DNA of 64,000 bases, taken from Phytophthora colocasiae. Its lineage: Eukaryota; Oomycota; Peronosporomycetes; Peronosporales; Peronosporaceae. Numbering within the stretch: position 1 is the first letter of the stretch; every line of letters begins with the position of its first letter. The notes beneath the pieces are model-generated. The model was not told the DNA's origin and searched no databases. It worked only from the letters and a program-made list of their open reading frames with translations. Location of the stretch: the NCBI GenBank assembly GCA_018806915.1, contig JAGKQI010000091.1, positions 1,302,001-1,366,000 of the forward strand, given 5' to 3'. This document shows positions 10,801 to 19,753 of this stretch, one piece after another. The position numbers and the translations under genes are program-made.

Positions 10801-11247
10801 TCAGATCTCATTCGCCAGTCGTCGGATCTCCTCAGGCGTGTTGGAGGCTGGATCCCCCACTTGGAGATCCTCGATCTTCATTTCGACCGCTGCCATCACA
10901 ACCTCGGGGAGCACTGACATCTCCTTCTCGAGATACTCCGCATAGGATCCACCACTCTCGTGAACGAACACTCCATTCTTGACGTGACCTTCCACATTAC
11001 TGGGATCCGGCCGAGACTCAGCAACGGGATCCGCTGCTCTGACGGCATGTTCTGACTGGGCAGAGGCTCCAGGATCCGGCCGGGCACCAACCTCGAGATC
11101 CGGCTGGGATTCAGCCACGAGATCCTGGTCCGAGATGTCCTCACGGACTCCACACTCTGACGCTGGCGACGGATCCTCACTCCGCAAGTGGTTCACGAGT
11201 CGTCGCCCACGTACAAAACTCAAGGACATCACTGTGTCGGTGCTCAA
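10801..11247 (-). pseudogene. Gypsy 2 pol: acidic pre-RT region
   Basis: A stretch of about 148 codons rich in Asp, Pro, Glu and Ser. Repeated GATCC words appear as DP-containing peptides (ARPDPGAS, ESRPDPSNV). It ends with EDLQVGDPASNTPEEIRRL, which resembles the segment that precedes RT in this class of element. The protein start is not defined, because the frame probably continued from a missing gag-protease part. Confidence 0.6.
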
Positions 11248-11854
11248 CTACGTGCCCGTGCTCGGCCGTCAAGTAAGTGGGAGAACCGACTGCATATTCG
11301 CTATTGAGAGTTGATTTGAGCTATGAGCAGACAAGAGGACCGACGTGTATTTGTGTGTACCAGTCGAAAGAATCGTGGAAGTGCGGCAAATTGTTTTTCT
11401 TTATTAATGTAGTGTGTCTGCAGGGATTGAAGACACTCGAGGGGAGTCGGCGAACTCCCTGGAACTGTAGCCGAAATCTATTTGGTAAATTGACAAGTGA
11501 GGTCTAGTGCTATTCTACACCTACCCGGTGCCGGAGACATTTTGGCCAACGGTTGGACACGGTGAGTGTCATCATTTTTGCCGTTACGGCCACTGCTCGT
11601 TATCGATGTTGTCGATACACAGATCTTACAGGAATTGCTGTTAACATTAATTCCGTTACAGAGCTGTAGCTGGTACGGGCTGGCTGTATGCTTTGGCTGC
11701 GCTACAGTTAATTTCTTTTCAAGTGGTAGTAGCTCGCAAATTCAACTGATTTTGTCTGCTGATTCATGGGATCTCTAGTGTAATGCTATTGTGCGAAGAA
11801 ACGTTGTTGTTAGGAGCTAAATGCGTGAACAGATCCGTTGTTTTTGCCACGGTG
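11248..11854. other. Spacer left of the Rab remnant, no gene assigned
   Basis: Mostly AT-richer sequence without GATCC enrichment, so the gypsy 2 element probably ends near 11.2 kb. No convincing coding frame. The minus-strand words following the Rab fragment (such as DKLTPWQKQ) may be decayed Rab sequence. A plus-strand frame ending at a GTAAGTGG donor-like site near 11274 is mentioned in the findings. Confidence 0.45.
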
Positions 11855-12023
11855 TTAGCTTGTCCGAGGTCGCAACACCCATTGTAGTACACCCATGAAG
11901 CTGTTCCGGTCCGCATCAGCTTGGCAGAAAAAGGAGCTCGGTAGTCGAGTTGCCCTGAATTTCTCTTGACCTGCAGTATCCCACAACTTACCCTTCACCG
12001 TTGCTGCATACCCCACGATCGTG
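11855..12023 (-). pseudogene. Rab-like small GTPase, middle part (switch II)
   Basis: On the minus strand the peptide contains KGKLWDTAGQEKFRA, the diagnostic G3/switch II block of Rab GTPases. Degraded sequence follows where the next strand would be. Its 5' half, with the P-loop, lies at 27336-27450 on the same strand. The LTR element between them has exact ATTC target duplications, so the two pieces were once contiguous. The G4 (NKxD) and G5 motifs were not found. The gene was probably already decayed, or has decayed since insertion. Confidence 0.75.
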
Positions 12024-12027
12024 ATTC
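12024..12027 (+). repeat. Target-site duplication ATTC, left
   Basis: ATTC immediately precedes the 5' LTR. The same four bases follow the 3' LTR at 27332-27335. Joining the flanks with one copy restores an open Rab-like reading frame, which independently supports the insertion site. Confidence 0.9.
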
Positions 12028-12422
12028 TGTCCCGTACCCGGGAATATAGTGTGTGAACCAGCGTCGGGCGCGCACTATGTCCCGGGGCCTTGCCCAACGT
12101 CGCCTACTGTCCATGGCCAGGTAGCCTAGTACTGTGTCAGAGGTCCACTTCGGAAGCTACTCCCTGCCTCGTCTACTATCATACCGTCGCGAGAGGACGG
12201 ATGTCATACCTAGTCTCAATGCTTTTCTACTTCGGAGGTGTGTCATCCCTACAAGTGCTGGTCCAGACCGCCCAGAAATCTAGTCAGTCGTGTATCTATT
12301 AAGTTAAGAACAACCAAAAACAAGAAGAAAGAAGTTTGCATTTTACGTATTCCTTAAGCTCCCCGCCCAGACCTACTCGATAACAGTCCGCAACTACTCG
12401 ACCCTTAACCAGGTATACGACA
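12028..12422 (+). repeat. 5' long terminal repeat
   Basis: A 395-bp LTR, TGTCCCGTACCCGGG to GGTATACGACA. It matches the 3' LTR base for base except for about seven substitutions, a 16-bp AT expansion and the pogo insertion in the latter. The segment around the TA at 12209-12210 is the intact target site that pogo used in the other LTR. The expected primer-binding site would start about two bases after the LTR (TGGTGGAGAAGCAGG at 12425), but I cannot match it to a named tRNA. Confidence 0.95.
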
Positions 12423-12791
12423 AGTGGTGGAGAAGCAGGGTAGTTGTCCACTGGAGAAAGGTCTGCTAAGTGAGCGCCGACGAAGGAATACGCCTGCTGC
12501 CAAGGACACCAAAGACGAGTACTCTACAAGGAGTGGGAGATCGCGCCACCGCTTCGACAGTGGTCAACTAGGGAGGTGCTCGGCGACTACACTCAGGACA
12601 AGACAAAGACCGTTTCGGAAGTACCTTTGAAGCGAGCGGACTAGCTCAGAAGCGAGTCGCTAAGTGAAGACAGTCTCCATCTCCATCTACTCGACCCACA
12701 GGCGTGTACCGGATCTGGGAGTGAATTACCTGGGCGGGAGTGCTACAGGAACCCAAGACTACAGAAAAAGAAGAAGAATAAGAACCCGAGA
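12423..12791 (+). other. Leader between 5' LTR and gag
   Basis: Holds the putative primer-binding site at its left edge and otherwise no recognisable gene. Short open frames here may be untranslated leader or a decayed gag start. The usual gag ATG could not be identified. Confidence 0.5.
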
Positions 12792-13504
12792 TTGAGATGT
12801 CCTCGTCCACACGGCGGACTTGACGAAGGCAACGGCAGTCCCATTTCAAGTGGAGGAAGGAGCGCCGGTCACCCGTTTGAAGCTGGAGGAGAGCAGTCGG
12901 CAGCTACTTCAGTCCCCGTCGACTTAGGAGGAAGTACTGGATGGTCAACTGATGCGTGGTTGGGTGGAGGGAGTACTCTCCATACTCCTAACACGGGGCG
13001 GCCTGACCTGACTTCGTTTGGTGGCCTTAGCTCCGTCCAGTCCATCGTCCGCAGAGCAGCTCAAGGTTCGAGCCGACCTCAACCACCCCGACCAAGACTA
13101 GTTCGAAGTTCCTCTGAACCTCAGACAGGAGGCTTGAGACCCGGCGGGAGTAGCTCTCCAGCTACTGCGGAACCTACCTCCACCCTGAACCATCCCGAGA
13201 CTGGATTTGCGGCGATTCCAAGTGCCCCTCCTGGAGCGACCCCGCGTTATGAAGTAGACCCCTCTACAGTTCAAACCTGGCGACCATTGGCACCTACGAC
13301 TACTACGAATCCTGACCTAATGACGACTCGAGAGCCTGTACGACCCCGTTACTCCTTGGTGATTGACCCTCCACCGCAGCCTTTGGCTACCTCTGTTCCG
13401 ACTAGTGCTATCCCTGCTAGAGTTGTTGGACCTACCAGCTACTCTTTGAATGTTGAAGGTAGCCTGGGAGCCGCCTCGAACCCGGCCGGAGTGTACTGCC
13501 TACT
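12792..13504 (+). pseudogene. Gag, N-terminal Pro/Ser/Gly-rich part, interrupted
   Basis: About 237 codons of a low-complexity Pro/Thr/Ser/Gly-rich sequence (RSSSEPQTGGLRPGGSSS, PPQPLATSVPTSAIPARVVG). This is typical of the disordered gag N-terminus of oomycete gypsy elements. No ATG lies at the open-frame start, so the initiation codon is missing or upstream. The frame runs into the DDE_4 transposon at 13505 and resumes at about 15363. Confidence 0.65.
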
Positions 13505-13732
13505 AGAGCTGATTTTCAGTATCGAACTATAACCGCAGTACTTGACAAAGGGTGTATTTGCAGCTGGACTTCAGAATTCGGTCAGCAAATTCGCATTTCC
13601 ACTTACATTACGCTTATAGTCACTAAGGGAAGAAGCCGCTCACAGATTTTGGAAGTAACGCCAGAGATGAGAATTTGTTAAGTGTCTACGCATATAGGGA
13701 GCGATGGAAAATACCCCAGTGAATGGCGCAGT

Positions 13733-15109
13733 TCACAACTGCGTCGCGTCCAGATCTTCCTCCTCCGACCCAGACGACTCGCCCAACACGTCGTTCTCTA
13801 CGCTGGTGTGACGCGAAGTAGCCTCGACGCCCACGTAGCTATGGCGGCGCGAATTGGTTTCAACTCGTACTCTGCGGTTGAGCCGGTATTCTCTCTGCCT
13901 CTCCTCTTCGTACTCTTCTCCGTCAAGACCGATGCCTCTGAGGCGACACTCATATTTGCGATAGTTGTCTCCGTCCACGGCACGGAGTGGACGCAGACGA
14001 ACGTGCACATTTGTCAGCGCCAGACATGCCTTAAAGTACATGTCGTACCTGCATTCGTCCCAGCGATATTTGTCCGCACACAGCGCCCAAATAGTCTTCA
14101 TCCGGCCGAAGTAGTTTTCTACAATCACACGATCATGTGAGATCCTGTCGTTCTGGGCTACGTCGGCCATAGCAAGAGTCCGAAAACCCTGTTGTTTCTT
14201 GGGATGGATTGCGCGGAAGTCTGTCGCCAGGCCTTGATACCCTTTATCCGTCAGTACGGCCCACTCGTTAGGATATTTATCGTGTAGTGGATCGCTGTCT
14301 GGAAGATTAATTTCATCCGACTGTTTCTTGAGTGCGTTCAAATGGAACGCAGCATTTTCTCGAAACATGGTAATGTCAGCAACACTACCCCGCGCGTGTG
14401 GAGTACAATTTAGTGCGATACCAGTAGGAAGCACAGACACTTCGACCTTGTAGCCGTAGAGATGATGTTTGCCACTGTAGTACGAGATCGCCTCCCGGTG
14501 ATTACCCAACGGACGATTCGCCTGCTGGAAGGTAACGTCGGTAGCGTATCTAGCACATTTGAAGTTGTCAAACGTGTTCCCGCTAAGCGTGAGTTTCTCC
14601 ACAGTCACTTTCTCTTGCGAGCTAACATACAGCTCGTACAGGCGAGGCGCGACCACAGTTAAAAATCCTCGAACCAGCTTCTGGAAGGTGGACGGAGGTT
14701 TTTTAAACATGTGAGCGACGGTATCCCACCTACCACAGTGCTTCAGCGCGCAGACCGACATGAAAAACGCGTCTTTCGGGGATTCCTCTGGCTTCTTTCC
14801 ACGCCCCACACCCCAGTTAGAAGCGACGAAGCCCTCGATACTCTGCCAGATGCGATCGAATTCCGCCGGCGAAAAGTTCGTGTGCTTGAGCACACCTACG
14901 GGTCCCTCAGCACGGAGACACAGGTCGTAGTGAGGATTCGGGGTGGCGAGCTCGTCATCCGAGTCCAAACCTCGAGTAGGAGGGACAATTCGTGCGATCT
15001 TTGCCTTGCGTTTTTCATCTTCACGAAAGAGTTCGGCAGAAGCTGCACGAAACTCGGCTACAGACAGCTGTCGCTTGGAGCGCTTCGAAGACTTTTTGGT
15101 GGCGGGCAT
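13733..15109 (-). CDS. DDE superfamily (DDE_4) transposase
   Basis: A single exon of 458 residues with an ATG start. The N-terminus is basic (KKSSKRSKRQ). A middle helical region follows, then an RNase H-like core. That core has catalytic candidates Asp in YATDVTFQQ, Asp in LTDKGYQGL and Glu in VIVENYFGRMK, which fits the DDE_Tnp_4 family. HARGSVADITMFREN is the conserved strand between the two aspartates. The C-terminus is acidic (SGSEEEDLDATQL). There are no internal stops, so it may be translatable. It lies antisense to the surrounding gag. A TATA-like CTATATAAG lies about 70 bp upstream. Confidence 0.9.
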   Translation of the reverse strand: MPATKKSSKRSKRQLSVAEFRAASAELFREDEKRKAKIARIVPPTRGLDSDDELATPNPHYDLCLRAEGPVGVLKHTNFSPAEFDRIWQSIEGFVASNWGVGRGKKPEESPKDAFFMSVCALKHCGRWDTVAHMFKKPPSTFQKLVRGFLTVVAPRLYELYVSSQEKVTVEKLTLSGNTFDNFKCARYATDVTFQQANRPLGNHREAISYYSGKHHLYGYKVEVSVLPTGIALNCTPHARGSVADITMFRENAAFHLNALKKQSDEINLPDSDPLHDKYPNEWAVLTDKGYQGLATDFRAIHPKKQQGFRTLAMADVAQNDRISHDRVIVENYFGRMKTIWALCADKYRWDECRYDMYFKACLALTNVHVRLRPLRAVDGDNYRKYECRLRGIGLDGEEYEEERQREYRLNRRVRVETNSRRHSYVGVEATSRHTSVENDVLGESSGSEEEDLDATQL

Positions 15110-15177
15110 GTCAATGCGAATTGGAGGAGGTGGATTCGGAAGTGAGTCCGCGAAGGCAGCTTCGCTTTAGAGCTGCT

Positions 15178-15186
15178 CTTATATAG
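15178..15186 (-). promoter_or_regulatory. TATA-like box of the DDE_4 transposase
   Basis: CTATATAAG on the minus strand, 69-77 bp upstream of the transposase ATG at 15109. Position and sequence fit a TATA box, though oomycete host genes more often rely on an Inr element. Confidence 0.4.
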
Positions 15187-15362
15187 CCGGCTGCGGATTA
15201 TAGTGAGGAAGTGCGCAATTCGAAGTAAATTCCTAATTCGAGTACATTCTAGAACTTCGAAACTATAGGCGCTTATATACGCTGGATTCCGAAATCAGGA
15301 TTTGAAGGAAGATTGTACTTTCCAAGTGCGAAAAGTGTCAAATACCGTTCCTTTGCTCTACT

Positions 15363-17038
15363 GGATGGGGTAGTCAACTACCAGAGACTCAACCAAGTGT
15401 GAACACCGGTTGGCCATCCACTCTTGCTCCCGTAGTGACTCCTGCCGCTAGTGTCCCTCAGTCAAACCGGTCGGCTATTGCAAGTTACCAGAACGTTACG
15501 ATCGGAACTACTCCTGGTGTACCTGGGGCTGGGATGACGAGCCCGCTGGATGGTCTACTGTGGCGGGTTTCTCGTATGGAAATCCGACCCCGGTCGCCCA
15601 GACATCTACTTCCGTGCAACCTCCGATGGCAAACCAGTATCCTCAGATGACTCAAGGAGTTCCGGCTACGTCTGCGGCTACAGGGCTTCCGCCGTCTCAT
15701 CCTGTGTACCCGAGCCGACAACTGCCTTCTGCCTACCGGATGCATCCTGTGACTTCGAATCCGTCGACTCAGCGACCTTCGTTGCCGGTACCCCTGACTA
15801 CTACCGTAAGTGTTCCGATAACTTCGCCAATGGGTCAGCCGTCAGTAGCTGGTTTGGGTTACTACCCCAACCGACTACACCCCGTCTACTCTCAACCGGT
15901 GAGTCAGGTGACGAGACCTCAACCTGTCGGGATGCCATCGAACATCAAGAATGCTATCCGGATGATTCAACCGTTCTACTCTGACAGTGCTTCGGTCGAC
16001 AAGACCCGGATGTTTTGGAACGACTTCGAGAGAGCTACTCAGGGACTCGACGGTTCGCTCCGTTTAAGTGCCTTCAGGGAGTGTCTGAAGGGTAAGACTG
16101 GTGAAGAGTGATGGACGTACTCGCCGATCAACGACTTCGAGACTCTTCGTACGCGGTTCCACAACCAGTTCATCTGTCAGACCCCTCTGCAGATGATCGA
16201 GCGACTGAAGAAGACGAAGCGCTCTCGTGGCATGTCTGCTGAAGTGTGGGGTGACTTGATCTCGAGCCTGTGTGACGCTGCACAGTACTTCGACCCGGAG
16301 ATGAGATATCAGTACTTCCTGTCTGGGCTACGGAACAAGCAGTGGAAGAACACTCTAGACACCTCTCTGGTAAACTCGAGTGGCAGTGTTGCTGTACAAG
16401 AACCAGCACTTGCCTGTGGAGGATGACACAGACTTTGCCGACGAGCCGCCTAAGAAGACCGCCAACGACGACATGATGAAGCAGATGCTCGCTATGATGC
16501 AACAGACTCAGAACTTGCTGGTTCAGCAACAGACTCAAGCGTCACAGGCTATTCCTCCAGTAGCCGCCGTCCAGTACCAGTTGGCCCCGAACACGACTCA
16601 AGGAGTGTATGCCGTTCCTTCCCAACCATCTACTTCAGCCTTGCCGGCTAGTCCGATGAGTGGTATCCGTCAGGGTCCTGATCTGTATACTCAAGAGGTC
16701 ACATAGTGTGTGGTCGCTGTCACACCTTAGGGTGTAGCTGATTGAACTGTCGCCATAACAACTCCGTCTGTACGAACTGCCAGACGACTGGACACATCAA
16801 CGTCGAGTGCGAACTACCTCGGGTCTACCAGCGTCCTCAGCAGCCTAACCAGCCGCCGTCGACTAACTACAACTCGAACTCTCGCTCGAACGACCAGTAC
16901 CGTCGAGGTTCTCGAGCGTGCTTCTTGTGTGGAGGTGATGGCCACGTCGTAGCGAACTGTCCTACGCGCGAGATGCTCAGTCAGCTGGTTCAGAAGTCGA
17001 ACCCTGGGTCCTCGGCTGCGAACACTGGTAGGCAATGA
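15363..17038 (+). pseudogene. Gag, capsid-like region and two CCHC zinc knuckles
   Basis: After the transposon the gag resumes with more Pro/Thr-rich sequence. A helical capsid-like region follows (RMFWNDFERATQGLD, AFRECLKGKTGEE, then INDFETLRTRFHNQFICQ). A Gln-rich stretch and two nucleocapsid knuckles, CTNCQTTGHINVEC and CFLCGGDGHVVANC, both C-X2-C-X4-H-X4-C, come next. Damage includes a frame change near 15540, a TGA at 16109-16111 where a Trp codon (TGG) would fit, another frame change near 16380, and a stop at 16704-16706. A TGA at 17036 ends the knuckle frame. Confidence 0.85.
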
Positions 17039-17047
17039 TGGGGGCTG

Positions 17048-17953
17048 GTGGAAGGGAAGGAAGGAGTCGCGCCTTCCTCCTGCCAGCTGGACGACTTGAC
17101 GAGAGACACTGAACGTCGTACTTCTACTAAGAGTGCGGCCTCGGTGGCCTCTCTGGGAACTGTGATGAGTGAACGGATGGAAATTGAAGTGAATGAGACT
17201 GTGAATGGAATGGCTGAGAGAGCTGATGATGAAGAGAAGTGTACGGTGACAGCTTATGTGGGAGATATGATGAAGGACCCCTACTTTGAGCTACACCAGG
17301 ATGACCGTCCGACTAGAAGGAGTACTGGAAGGTTCGATCCAAGTTATAGGAGATCTCCCCTTCGGAAACCTAAGGTGGTTGAATGTGACTGGACGACTAG
17401 AGTGAACGAGACGACGAGAGACAATGAGAATGAACATGGAAGTGACCGCCTGGGTTTTGATGACAGTATTTTCAAGCCTGAAACGGATGTGATTGGTGAA
17501 ATGAGCGAGAGCGAGAACGAAGAAGCAAACAAAAATGATAAAACGAAGACAACCCCTACGAGAAAAGATAAGTCGAAGACAAACCCTACGAGAAATGAAG
17601 GGTGGACGATAACCCCTACGAGAGATGATGAGTGGACGATAACTCCAACGAGCAACAGTGAGTCGACTATAACCCCAACGAGAAATAGCGAGTCGATTAC
17701 TACCGAAGCCAGCCCTGAAGTGGCTTCCGATGAACCAGATGAAGAACTAGATGACGAAGAGGATGTGACGCCTACCACCGACGGGACTGGTGGGGGCGAG
17801 GCGATTACAATTGACGCTTTAGGAGTGTCTCCTGATGAGAGCGGGTGTATATTACCGGACAGAACTGTGGATGTGACGTCTACCACCAATGGAACTGGTG
17901 GGGGTGAGGCGAGCATCAACGAAGCTACTCAAGAGGATACGAAGGAACATTAG
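17048..17953 (+). CDS. Acidic repeat-containing gag-pro linker
   Basis: This is open in the same frame as the zinc knuckles upstream and the protease downstream. It is separated from them only by a TGA at 17036 and a TAG at 17951, so it is probably the middle of one gag-pro polyprotein. It is rich in Glu, Asp, Thr and Asn. Residues near the middle form five 10-residue repeats (TPTRDDEWTI-like). Near the end a VTPTTDGTGGGEA motif occurs twice. No enzyme motif is present. Confidence 0.55.
   Translation: MEGKEGVAPSSCQLDDLTRDTERRTSTKSAASVASLGTVMSERMEIEVNETVNGMAERADDEEKCTVTAYVGDMMKDPYFELHQDDRPTRRSTGRFDPSYRRSPLRKPKVVECDWTTRVNETTRDNENEHGSDRLGFDDSIFKPETDVIGEMSESENEEANKNDKTKTTPTRKDKSKTNPTRNEGWTITPTRDDEWTITPTSNSESTITPTRNSESITTEASPEVASDEPDEELDDEEDVTPTTDGTGGGEAITIDALGVSPDESGCILPDRTVDVTSTTNGTGGGEASINEATQEDTKEH
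17551..17700 (+). repeat. 30-bp coding tandem repeat, five copies
   Basis: Units start at 17551, 17581, 17611, 17641 and 17671, each opening with an AACCCCTACGAG-like sequence. They encode a 10-residue TPTR-type unit with acidic and Trp/Ser variation. The exact 30-bp spacing keeps the frame. Confidence 0.85.
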
Positions 17954-17974
17954 AGAGTATTTCCAACTGGAGAA

Positions 17975-19753
17975 TTGGATGAGCTGACTGAAGGACTGGA
18001 CTTAGGCGTGGAGACTGAGAGAGAAGAATATGACAAGGAACTAGAGGAGCGACTCTTTCCTTTGGATGAAGTGGAACTTAAGAGACGAGTGAAAGAGAAT
18101 TCAGCGCAAGTGGGCGAGATGTCGCTCGAGGACTTGAGCACTGTGTTGGGGATTGAAGAGGAAGTGTTGGCACGCACCCGTGAGTCGTCACCAGGTGTAC
18201 TCTCATCCCCTCAGTACTGGCTGGACTGGTACCGTAAAACCTTGGCCACAACTGGTGCGGCCAAGCGTGCCAACCGTGATTTCAGCGACTTGGGTAAGTC
18301 GACGGAGAGTGGACGGCCCGAGCCTAATGTGACAGGAGAGGACTCCGACGAACGGGACGTTGGAGGTGGAAGGATGGCGCCTACTCCCAAAATAGATGAC
18401 GGTGGGGCACTCCATGAGCTACCCCCAACCTCGTCTACAGAGGAAATGGTGATCGCCAATGTGGCGGTAGACTTGAATGAGGCCCTCACGTCGAGTGCAG
18501 TGAGCGCCGTGTCGGTCTCTGCGCGTCGAAGTCGACATCTGGATCCGAAGTGGCGTGCATTGGTCAATCGGACAGTGTACTACCTGGTCAAAGAAGAAGA
18601 AAAAGCTAATGCGGTATGTGTAGACTGTGGATCATTACTACTACCCGACTATATCCTGCCGGAGATCGACTTCAAGGGAACTGACCTCGACGAACGAGCG
18701 TTGGCTAAAGTGGCTCCCTACTTCCGAGCAATGAGTGGATCGGAGATGAAGCATGTCCTGAAGACAGTAGTGAGGAAGTATCGTGAAGACGATCCCTTTA
18801 TCCGAACCAAGCTCCAAGAACGTGAAGAGCGCTGCGAGAAGTGTCAGCTGGCGGCCCTCCCAAAGAAAAAGGTTCGCTCTCCCAAGCGAGTCCGATTCGA
18901 CGGTTCCTCACGAACTAGTGGGGGTGCTGAAGATCTCGGACCCAACTGTCCGAGGGAGTGCTCGAACAGCGTGTATGATTACGCGTATGTGGTAGCTGAA
19001 CCCGTACCTCTCAAGCCTCCGCGTGAGAGAGACCGGTCGAAGCCCGGGATAGTCGAAGTTGACGAATCTTATGAAGCAGATGAGGAGTGTGTGGTTCCGG
19101 AAGGGAAGAGAATGATCGGATCCGTCAGTGGAGTGGAAGCCGTCTCGGCTGGATCTGTCGACTGCGTGCCCGTCGAAATACTGATCGACTCGGGAGAAGT
19201 CGTCAGCTTGATCGATCGAAAGGTCCTACGACGCATAGGCCGAGCCGACGCCCCTTTGAGGACCTACTCTGGGAATTTGAACGGCGTATCAGGCCACTCC
19301 TTGAAAATCGGTGGCGTCGTCGACTTACCCCTGAGACTTGGGTCAGTGGAAGTGACTCGACCGTTCGTAGTGGTTGAGCGGATGCATGTGGATGTAATAC
19401 TCGGGACCGACTCACTCAAGATGTTCAGAGCTGTGATTGACCTAGATTCGAACACGGTTACCCTGAAAGACACGAACGAAGTGTTTTCGCTTGGGTCCCC
19501 GCGTGTGGAAGAAGTGTACTCCGCCCGCATCAGCTCGAGCGTCAGGCTCTGCCCTGGTGGTCAGGCGCTAGTAGCCTCTGAAGTGAGTGGACGAGCCCGT
19601 GATGGAGACACCGTGCTCGTTGAGGGAGTACCGGGACTTGATGGTACCGTTCGGGTAGCGCGGACTCTTTGTACTGTTAACCAAGGGAAGATGCTTGTCG
19701 AAGTGTGCAATGCGTCTACGGAAGAGTTATTATCAAGAAGGGGACGCATCTAG
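17975..19753 (+). pseudogene. Retroviral-type aspartic protease region
   Basis: The first half is Glu-rich with no known domain. The middle has a Cys pair (CVDCGSLLLP and CEKCQLAALPKKK) that could bind a metal. The last third is the protease: VEILIDSGEVVSLID, with the DSG active-site triad but Glu where Ala is usual, then VILGTDSLKMF, the flap-side strand. The frame ends at 19753, while pol continues in another frame from 19705. A single-base indel near 19730 explains this better than programmed slippage, because no slippery heptamer is visible. Confidence 0.78.

Larger units (their letters stand above)
7062..11247 (-). mobile_element. Ty3/gypsy element with dual RNase H, decayed
   Basis: Read on the minus strand the order is acidic pre-RT region, RT, RT-linked RNase H, a second separate RNase H, integrase finger, integrase core, GPY/F module and chromodomain. 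Frames change repeatedly (near 10645-10460, 10120, 9840-9810, 9400-9300, 8210-8040, 7750 and 7170), so this copy is dead. No LTR pair, primer site or gag could be placed. GATC and GATCC words are strongly over-represented across the whole element, including within coding parts. Extra RNase H domains in Ty3/gypsy elements are known from oomycetes and from plant Tat elements. Confidence 0.85.
13505..15357 (-). mobile_element. DDE_4-type DNA transposon (Harbinger/IS5-like) nested in gag
   Basis: A 1,853-bp insert bounded by the direct repeat CTACT (13500-13504 and 15358-15362). It carries a single long minus-strand transposase gene. The termini are only weakly inverted: AGAGCTGATTTTCAGTATCGA at the left against AGCAAAGGAACGGTATTTGA, the reverse complement of the right end, which share the AG start, a GTAT..GA core and a nearby CGC. 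The gag reading resumes at the right border. The family is assigned from the transposase. The 5-bp duplication is longer than the 3 bp usual for Harbinger, so the exact superfamily is open. Confidence 0.82.

Noticed and set aside
12425..12439. Firm primer-binding site assignment
   Set aside because: It starts TGG two bases after the LTR, as expected, but I cannot match the sequence to a specific tRNA 3' end, so it is only mentioned within the LTR entries.
13682..14140. Plus-strand open frame of about 150 codons opposite the DDE_4 transposase
   Set aside because: It is a shadow of the transposase gene with no motif and no independent coding signal.
19705..19753. Programmed frameshift between protease and RT
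   Set aside because: The overlap is present but no slippery heptamer or following structure is visible, and many other indels exist in this copy.
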